A DNA stretch of 11,115 bases from Deltaproteobacteria bacterium. GTDB lineage: Bacteria; Desulfobacterota; Anaeroferrophillalia; Anaeroferrophillales; Tharpellaceae. Below the pieces are notes generated by a model. It did not search any database. It saw only the letters and a program-made list of their open reading frames with translations, and was not told where the DNA came from. Each line of letters begins with the position of its first letter. Position 1 is the stretch's first letter. The stretch covers positions 1-11,115 of the forward strand of contig DAOWIX010000037.1 of NCBI GenBank assembly GCA_030640695.1, written 5' to 3'. The translations under genes were made by a program, and so were the position numbers. This document shows, in pieces, positions 6,427 to 11,115 of the stretch.

Positions 6427-8726
6427 CCTTTAGCTGTAGGCAGTTTTATAGTGAACGTCGTGCCTTTGTTGATGGTGCTTCGAACCTCAATGCTGCCGTG
6501 GTTGGCTTCAATCAGGGAGTGCACTATCGAAAGGCCTAAACCGGTGCCGCTATCTGGATCTCTGGTCGTAAAGAATGGGTCAAAAATTGCGGGTAGGTGT
6601 TCTTGGGCAATGCCGCAGCCAGTATCGCTGAGAGAGATCTCCACCTGGTTGCGATTGCAAGCTGCCCGAATGCCGATCGAACCGCTGTCCGGCATTGCCA
6701 GTTGTGCGTTAATCAGCAGGTTGATAAGAATCTGGCCGAGTTGCTGCGAGTCAACGATAACCGCTGGTAAGCTGTAGGGTATGTCAATGGTGAAGCTGAT
6801 ATCAGCAAACCCTTGGCGATGTTTGACGGCCTCAATTGCCTGGCGGATAACATTTTTAACGGAAACCGTTTGGGTTATGGCTTTTTGGGGACGGCCATAG
6901 GCAAGCAGGTCACTGACGATACGGGCGATTGTGTCAACTTTAGCCAGCATCGTGTTAAAGCGTTTTATGTTCTCCTCTGCATCGTCGCTCTTTTCCGCTT
7001 TTGTTTTTAAGATCTGAAGCTGTCCAGAAATGACGGTTAATGGGTTGTTTATCTCATGGGCGGCACCAGCCGCCAGGCGACCGACGGTGGCCAGGCGGTG
7101 GGCCTGCAGGAGCTCATTTTGAATCTCTTCACTTTGGCGGTTAAGCTCGGTTATCATCTCGGTTTGTCCGGCGAGATGGTCGGTCATCTGGCCGCGCCCA
7201 ATCAGATCACTGATGCCGGCCGCAAAATGGGAGAGGGTTTCCAGTAAAATGGTGTGGTTGATGCCATTGTAAGCGAGCCGGGCGCAGTCGACAATCAGTT
7301 GACCATGAACCTTGGTCTCGATTGTCTGGTTGGCCTCGCAAAGGGGAACCACGAGAATGGTCGGATGTTCTTTTAACGGTGTGATACGGCTGTTTCTTAA
7401 GAGGGCATCAGGTTTTTTCAGAACCAGCCGTTTAAGTGTGGCCAGGATTTTTGTCTGGCGGCCATTGCCGGGTTTAAAGGATTCATTTTCTTCGACAAGG
7501 AGCGGCTTGTCAGCCTTTAACTCTTTATCTGAAAAAGTCTTGTCAGCAAATCGTCCGAGCCAGCAAGTCGTAGCGTTGTCATTGGGGCTGAGTCCACAAA
7601 AGGCGAATTGACTTTGACACAGCGTCATGGTTTGGGTGATGATTTCGTCAATCAGGAGGCTGCGTTTGGGGCGTGGCCCCTGTTTTTGATCGATCGCGCT
7701 AAGTCCTACCAGCAGGCGATTTTTCAAGCTCAGTTCGGCCAGGTTTTTTTCTCGTTCCAGGTTGAGGCGACCGAGCTCACGATTAGCTTTGCGGATGGCC
7801 GCGAAATAGAGATCATTGTCAACTACTTCAAGACAGTTGGATAACTCATGTAAACGGTTGTCAACGGTATGATAGATGTTTAACAGGGTTTCCTGGTCAA
7901 AGCGCAAAAAAATCTTCAGAGATTCTACTGTCCGGGCATAGGGTGCCGAGGTCGAATAGTCGAGTTCATGGTTGATGAAATAGCTCGAGCCGAAATTGTA
8001 GAGGTTGCAGATGGCATCGGCAAAGCGTACTATTAAGGCAAGTGAGATAGGTTCGTTGCGTCCTCCAAGAGGGGGCTGATGGTGCAGCCAGACTGCTTCA
8101 ATAATGGGTGCGGGAAAGTTCCAGGTTTCGGCCGCCCATTTGCCGATCAGGTGATGACCGGCTCCTAAGATCTCATTTTCCAAATTCAGTGGTGGCCATT
8201 CCTGGGTAGTGTCTTTGGGCAAATTTTTAAGATGAGAGAGGAGTTGGCTAAAATTATTTTCAAGGCGGTGGTAAGCAATAAGTTTACCGATATCGTGCAG
8301 GAGGCCGGCAATGAAGGCTTCCTCAGGATGGGGGTATTTAAGCTCTTTAGCCACCTCTTCACAGGCGTGAGCGCAGGCGACGCAGTGCTGCCAGAAGGCT
8401 GCCATCTCGCGCTCCCGCTCTTTACCGCCGGTTGTAAAGGTATTGAAGATGGTGATGCTTAAAGCTAGGTTACGAACCTGTTTTTTGCCCAGTAGAGAGA
8501 TGGCATGGCTGAGATCTTCGATTTTCGTTGGTAGCGCAAAGGCCGGGGAGTTGATCAGTATCAGGATGCGGGCCGTAAGGATCGGATCTTGTTTGATCAG
8601 CGCGGCCAGCTCGCGATAGTTTATCTGGTCGTCGAAACAGCTGTTGATAATCCGGCTCGCCAGCGCTGGCAACGGCGGGATATCTTCAATAGTTCCGAGC
8701 TGCTCTATTATACGGTCATTTTGCAA
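6372..8726 (-). CDS. HDOD-GAF-like-HisKA-HATPase sensor histidine kinase
   Basis: A 784-residue predicted cytoplasmic sensor kinase with no transmembrane helix. Residues about 10-215 form an HDOD domain, starting IEDIPPLPALASRII and holding LLHDIGK (142-148). Residues 305-345 are a helical linker, and about 350-510 a weak GAF-like sensor region. A signalling coiled coil (about 515-545) leads to the HisKA phosphoacceptor H557 in LAAGAAHEINNPL, an NtrB-like context. The ATPase has N box N669/N673, G1 DTGCGI (701-706), F box FDPFFTTR and G2 GTGLGL (727-732). There is no receiver domain, so a separate regulator is needed; the sigma-54 regulator at the left edge is a candidate (inference). The start is TTG at 8726: the frame has no ATG or GTG upstream before a stop, and an ATG at 8719 is out of frame. 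The ribosome binding site is weak. The last residues, from QSSVVSNQ on, come from a palindromic repeat rather than the ATPase fold, which ends near TFTIKLPT. The input signal is unknown. Confidence 0.93.
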   Translation of the reverse strand: MQNDRIIEQLGTIEDIPPLPALASRIINSCFDDQINYRELAALIKQDPILTARILILINSPAFALPTKIEDLSHAISLLGKKQVRNLALSITIFNTFTTGGKEREREMAAFWQHCVACAHACEEVAKELKYPHPEEAFIAGLLHDIGKLIAYHRLENNFSQLLSHLKNLPKDTTQEWPPLNLENEILGAGHHLIGKWAAETWNFPAPIIEAVWLHHQPPLGGRNEPISLALIVRFADAICNLYNFGSSYFINHELDYSTSAPYARTVESLKIFLRFDQETLLNIYHTVDNRLHELSNCLEVVDNDLYFAAIRKANRELGRLNLEREKNLAELSLKNRLLVGLSAIDQKQGPRPKRSLLIDEIITQTMTLCQSQFAFCGLSPNDNATTCWLGRFADKTFSDKELKADKPLLVEENESFKPGNGRQTKILATLKRLVLKKPDALLRNSRITPLKEHPTILVVPLCEANQTIETKVHGQLIVDCARLAYNGINHTILLETLSHFAAGISDLIGRGQMTDHLAGQTEMITELNRQSEEIQNELLQAHRLATVGRLAAGAAHEINNPLTVISGQLQILKTKAEKSDDAEENIKRFNTMLAKVDTIARIVSDLLAYGRPQKAITQTVSVKNVIRQAIEAVKHRQGFADISFTIDIPYSLPAVIVDSQQLGQILINLLINAQLAMPDSGSIGIRAACNRNQVEISLSDTGCGIAQEHLPAIFDPFFTTRDPDSGTGLGLSIVHSLIEANHGSIEVRSTINKGTTFTIKLPTAKGSGQSSVVSNQPPPASDD

Positions 8727-9040
8727 GGTTTTATATCTCTTTTTCGGTTCGCTGGCGGGCCCGTTCCGAAGCCTAATCCGTAATCCTCAGATAACTAGTT
8801 ATAACCTATAGCAATTTCATCAATGAATATCAAGTTTATTGTATTATATTGATAGTCGTTTATGTTTGTGTACATAGTTGCTTGTAAATAAGAGTGCTTG
8901 CTAATTTACAGATTGCAGAATTTCCACTGCTGGTTGCGGGCTCGAAAGGGTATGCGAGTTTGCCTTGATAGGTAGGCGTTAAATGTGTTATTAGACCGGC
9001 CAATGTTATGAATAATCATTTTAAGGATGCTGGAGAGAGT
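8727..9040. promoter_or_regulatory. Divergent intergenic region between the kinase and DHH genes
   Basis: An AT-rich, roughly 310-base gap with no gene that I can support. It must carry promoters for both directions. On the minus strand a perfect TATAAT (8848-8843) lacks a matching -35 box. On the plus strand TTGATA (8849-8854), a 16-base spacer and TACATA (8871-8876) form a modest sigma-70-like pair. A perfect 12-base palindrome, ATAACTAGTTAT (8791-8802), lies 65 bases before the kinase start and could be an operator. I see no riboswitch, tRNA or small ORF. Confidence 0.3.
9032..9035 (+). promoter_or_regulatory. Ribosome binding site that favours the 9041 start of the DHH gene
   Basis: GGAG (9032-9035) lies five bases before the ATG at 9041. 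The in-frame ATG at 9008, eleven codons earlier, has no purine-rich element in front of it, so 9041 is preferred, though 9008 is not excluded. Confidence 0.5.
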
Positions 9041-10138
9041 ATGGAGAGTTGCGAAGGTCAGAGAATTGAAGATCTGGGGCAGCGTTTGCTGGCGGCCTTG
9101 GAAGGTAATTCTCGCCTGGTAATCTTGACCCATAATAATCCTGATCCTGATGCCTTTGCATCAGCCTGTGGTTTGGCTGCAGTGATCAACTTTCTCGATC
9201 CTGAGTGTCGGGTGCAGATCGCTTATGGTGGGATTGTCGGGCGTTCCGAGAATCGTACGATGATGCGCTATCTACCGTTCAAAGTTATTCCTTTTAGCCG
9301 GGTGCGGGGGCGTGATAAGATCGCTTATGCTCTGGTCGATACACAGCCTCGAGCCGGGAATAATGTGTTGCCGGATGATAAATTTCCGGCCATTGTTATT
9401 GATCATCATCCCCCGAAGTCTCTTACTAGAGAGGCTCTAAGGCAGACCCCATATGTCGATATTCGCTCCGGTTACGGATCCTGTACGACTATAGTTACCG
9501 AATATCTGCAGTGTGTGGGGGTGCCGATTACGACAGCCCTGGCGACCTCTTTGGTCTATGGTATAAGTTCTGAAACCCAGCACTTAGGGCGTGAGGCTAG
9601 TCAGCAGGATCGTCGTATCTATAATGAACTGGTGCCTCTGGTTAATATGCGACGACTCTCCCAAATTGAGTTTAGCCGGCGACCGCGGGAACATTTTCTC
9701 TATATTCGTGATGCAGTTGATAATGTTTTTGTCTACCGTCAGGTTATTGGCTCTCGGTTGGGCCCGGTGGACAACCCCGATGTGGTTGCTGAAGTCGCCG
9801 ACTTTCTGCTCCTGCATGAACGTATGAGCTGGTCGGTCGTAACCGCTTATTACGATGATAAGCTGATTATATCATTGCGCGCCGGTAACCATCGGGCTCA
9901 TGCCGGAAAAGTGGTGCGCGAGCTGATTGAGAAGCTTGGAGGTACTGCCGGAGGCCATAATCAGGTGGCCGGAGGTCAACTTGATTGTCAGGGTCGGAGT
10001 CGCTCCGAGATTGCCCAACTCGATAAGAGTTTGATTGTTGACTTCTTGCGTCAGGTGACTGGCGTCGAGAATGTTAAGACAATAAAACCTTTAGTCTCCG
10101 TAGAATTAAAAGATCCTTGGGCTGAAGGTGATGAGTGA
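9041..10138 (+). CDS. DHH/DHHA1-family phosphoesterase
   Basis: A 365-residue member of the DHH superfamily, related to NrnA/PAP phosphatase-type enzymes that hydrolyse short oligonucleotides, pAp or cyclic dinucleotides with Mn2+ in the cytoplasm. Motif I is LTHNNPDPDAFAS (H31, D35, D37). Motif II is the aspartate in ALVDTQ (D100). The DHH signature is IDHHPP (D121, H122, H123). A DHHA1 domain at about 255-340 carries the GGH substrate loop (304-306) in GTAGGHNQVAGG. The region where relatives usually read GI-x-[TS]-D-T has SSET, so Glu178 replaces a normally conserved metal-ligand Asp. Start 9041 is chosen for its ribosome binding site; 9008 would add 11 residues. The end overlaps the LPS kinase gene by 8 bases, so the two are probably translationally coupled. 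Superfamily membership is secure; substrate (nanoRNA, pAp or c-di-AMP/pApA) cannot be told from sequence. Confidence 0.9.
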   Translation: MESCEGQRIEDLGQRLLAALEGNSRLVILTHNNPDPDAFASACGLAAVINFLDPECRVQIAYGGIVGRSENRTMMRYLPFKVIPFSRVRGRDKIAYALVDTQPRAGNNVLPDDKFPAIVIDHHPPKSLTREALRQTPYVDIRSGYGSCTTIVTEYLQCVGVPITTALATSLVYGISSETQHLGREASQQDRRIYNELVPLVNMRRLSQIEFSRRPREHFLYIRDAVDNVFVYRQVIGSRLGPVDNPDVVAEVADFLLLHERMSWSVVTAYYDDKLIISLRAGNHRAHAGKVVRELIEKLGGTAGGHNQVAGGQLDCQGRSRSEIAQLDKSLIVDFLRQVTGVENVKTIKPLVSVELKDPWAEGDE

Positions 10139-10994
10139 AATCTTGCCGGAAGGTCTCTATCTTAACTCTAGTTTAATTGTTGAGAACCAACTCTGTTCTG
10201 TCTACACTCCCCGCCACTCCTTTCTGGAAAACGATACTTTTCCCTGGCAAAAAATAGTTGAAGATCTTCTCGCCGGGCATGGCCTGGCTGAGCCGGTGGC
10301 AGAGATGGGGCGGGGGGGGATTTTTTTTCTCTCCGGTGGTCACCTTCCCTATCCAATAGTTGTACGTCAATATCGTCACGGTGGACTCGGGCGTTTTTTG
10401 AGTGGTGCGCGATTCTTCTCAAAGCGCCGCTTTCTGAGCGAGCTGAAACTACATGAAGTGGTTAGCGAACTTGGTATTTCAACTCCGCAAGCGCTTGCGG
10501 TCATAGTTGTAAAAAAAGAACCAAAGAGTATCTTTATCAATGGTTACTATGTGACCCGAAGGCTCTCCGATAGCGTCGGATTGCCCGAATTTCTGGAACA
10601 GTCAGGAGCGCCGAGTCGTTTGAAAATTGCCTTTGAGATCGGCACCTATCTTCGGCAACTACACGAAAACGGATTTTTTTATACTGATATGCATGTCAAA
10701 AATATCTTGGTTGGGCCTGATGGTGAGATATTTTTTATTGATTTTGATAAGGCCGAACAATTCAGCGCTCCCCTTTCCAGTTATCGTCGACGGGCCAATC
10801 TCTATCGATTTTTACGTTCCGTCGAGAAGTATTATCATCGGGGTGGTAAGCTGACCGATACCGACCGTGCCGCTTTCCTGATTGCCTACGAACCAGATCC
10901 TAAAAAATACGCAAAGTTGTATCGGAAGCTGGCTTTAGGATTGTCCTGGAGACGACTCTTTTATAAACTCGGATGGTGGCTCAATCGAAGTTGA
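10131..10994 (+). CDS. Lipopolysaccharide (Kdo/WaaP-family) kinase
   Basis: A 287-residue protein-kinase-fold enzyme of the Kdo kinase/WaaP/InaA group, which phosphorylates Kdo or heptose of the LPS inner core at the cytoplasmic face of the inner membrane. Seen: a glycine-rich stretch MGRGGIFFLSGG (59-70); IVVRQYRHGGLGRFL, matching the conserved R-x-Y-R-x-GG region of Kdo kinases; the conserved Glu in FLSELKLHE; catalytic-loop TDMHVKNIL with D186 and N191; metal-binding FIDFDKAE (D204, D206); and a basic C-terminal end that fits membrane contact. The residue two before D186 is Tyr, where His is usual in HxD loops. ATG 10131 is preferred over GTG 10128. The start lies inside the DHH gene, giving an 8-base overlap. 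Codons 61-66 contain adjacent G8 and T8 runs. Acceptor sugar and position are not determinable. An alternative is a more distant kinase of the same fold. Confidence 0.85.
   Translation: MSEILPEGLYLNSSLIVENQLCSVYTPRHSFLENDTFPWQKIVEDLLAGHGLAEPVAEMGRGGIFFLSGGHLPYPIVVRQYRHGGLGRFLSGARFFSKRRFLSELKLHEVVSELGISTPQALAVIVVKKEPKSIFINGYYVTRRLSDSVGLPEFLEQSGAPSRLKIAFEIGTYLRQLHENGFFYTDMHVKNILVGPDGEIFFIDFDKAEQFSAPLSSYRRRANLYRFLRSVEKYYHRGGKLTDTDRAAFLIAYEPDPKKYAKLYRKLALGLSWRRLFYKLGWWLNRS
10312..10328 (+). repeat. Adjacent G8 and T8 homopolymer tracts inside the LPS kinase gene
   Basis: Eight G (10312-10319), one A, then eight T (10321-10328), coding for part of MGRGGIFFL in the N-terminal lobe. Loss or gain of one base would truncate the enzyme early. 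Tracts of this length in surface-structure genes are known slippage sites in several pathogens; function here is unproven. Confidence 0.8.
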
Positions 10995-11034
10995 GAGCTC
11001 TATAAAAATTCAAATTATGATGGCAAAGTAAAAT

Positions 11035-11115
11035 GTTCAGATGCTAGGCGCCCGAAACCTGAGGAATGAGGCGTACACAAAGTACGCCGCAGTGACGAAG
11101 GTTGAAGGGGAACGA
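11035..11115. repeat. Intergenic repeat with GGCGTAC hairpin, cut by the window edge
   Basis: After the LPS kinase stop and about 40 AT-rich bases the composition changes at about 11035. GGCGTAC (11070-11076) pairs with GTACGCC (11082-11088) around ACAAA, set in AATGAG and CGCAGTGACGAAGG flanks. I recall closely similar dispersed intergenic elements in deltaproteobacterial genomes; this is memory, not a search. No T run follows, so I do not call it a terminator. No ORF of note covers it. Confidence 0.5.

Noticed and set aside
8727..9040. tRNA or structured RNA in the large intergenic gap
   Set aside because: No cloverleaf or T-loop arrangement and no extended stem is seen; only short palindromes and AT-rich sequence.
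1..11115. CRISPR array, prophage, integron or classic defence island
   Set aside because: No regularly spaced repeats, Cas, integrase, transposase, restriction or toxin-antitoxin genes are visible. RecQ and the ParA-like gene alone do not make a defence locus.

Overview
The window reads as Gram-negative chromosomal DNA, most likely from the Desulfobacterota/deltaproteobacterial side (inference). The grounds are a lipid A-core (Kdo-type) kinase, a sigma-54 activator, an HDOD-linked NtrB-type histidine kinase, a RecQ with an extra C-terminal HTH domain, and short palindromic intergenic repeats of a kind I associate with those genomes. Coding density is high. No tRNA, rRNA, transposase, integrase or CRISPR array is visible.

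Layout. Positions 1-1079 (minus) hold the N-terminal ~359 residues of an NtrC-class sigma-54 response regulator that runs off the left edge. A divergent intergenic region (1080-1269) separates it from a tightly coupled plus-strand pair: a ParA/MinD-type ATPase (1270-2016) and a 353-aa single-pass membrane protein (2013-3074) joined by an ATGA overlap. A strong bidirectional terminator (3123-3154) divides this pair from a minus-strand run. Read in transcription order, that run is an HDOD-GAF-like-histidine kinase (8726-6372), RecQ helicase (6352-4145) and a fold-IV PLP enzyme, probably aminodeoxychorismate lyase (4015-3161). After a second divergent intergenic region (8727-9040) comes a plus-strand pair overlapping by 8 bases: a DHH/DHHA1 phosphoesterase (9041-10138) and a Kdo/WaaP-family lipopolysaccharide kinase (10131-10994). 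The right edge runs into a hairpin-containing intergenic repeat.

How the genes may work together. The cytoplasmic histidine kinase has an NtrB-like phosphoacceptor region and no receiver, so the sigma-54 regulator at the left edge is a plausible but unproven partner. The ParA-like ATPase and its membrane neighbour look like a dedicated two-component positioning module. The membrane protein has a Lys/Arg-rich N-terminus, one transmembrane helix, a coiled coil, and three copies of a short motif ending in Phe-Trp. I do not recognise this second protein as a named family, and it is the best candidate here for an undescribed system.

Other points of note are adjacent G8 and T8 tracts in the LPS kinase gene (possible phase variation), a palindromic repeat that forms the last codons of the kinase gene, and replacements of normally conserved residues in the DHH protein and the LPS kinase.
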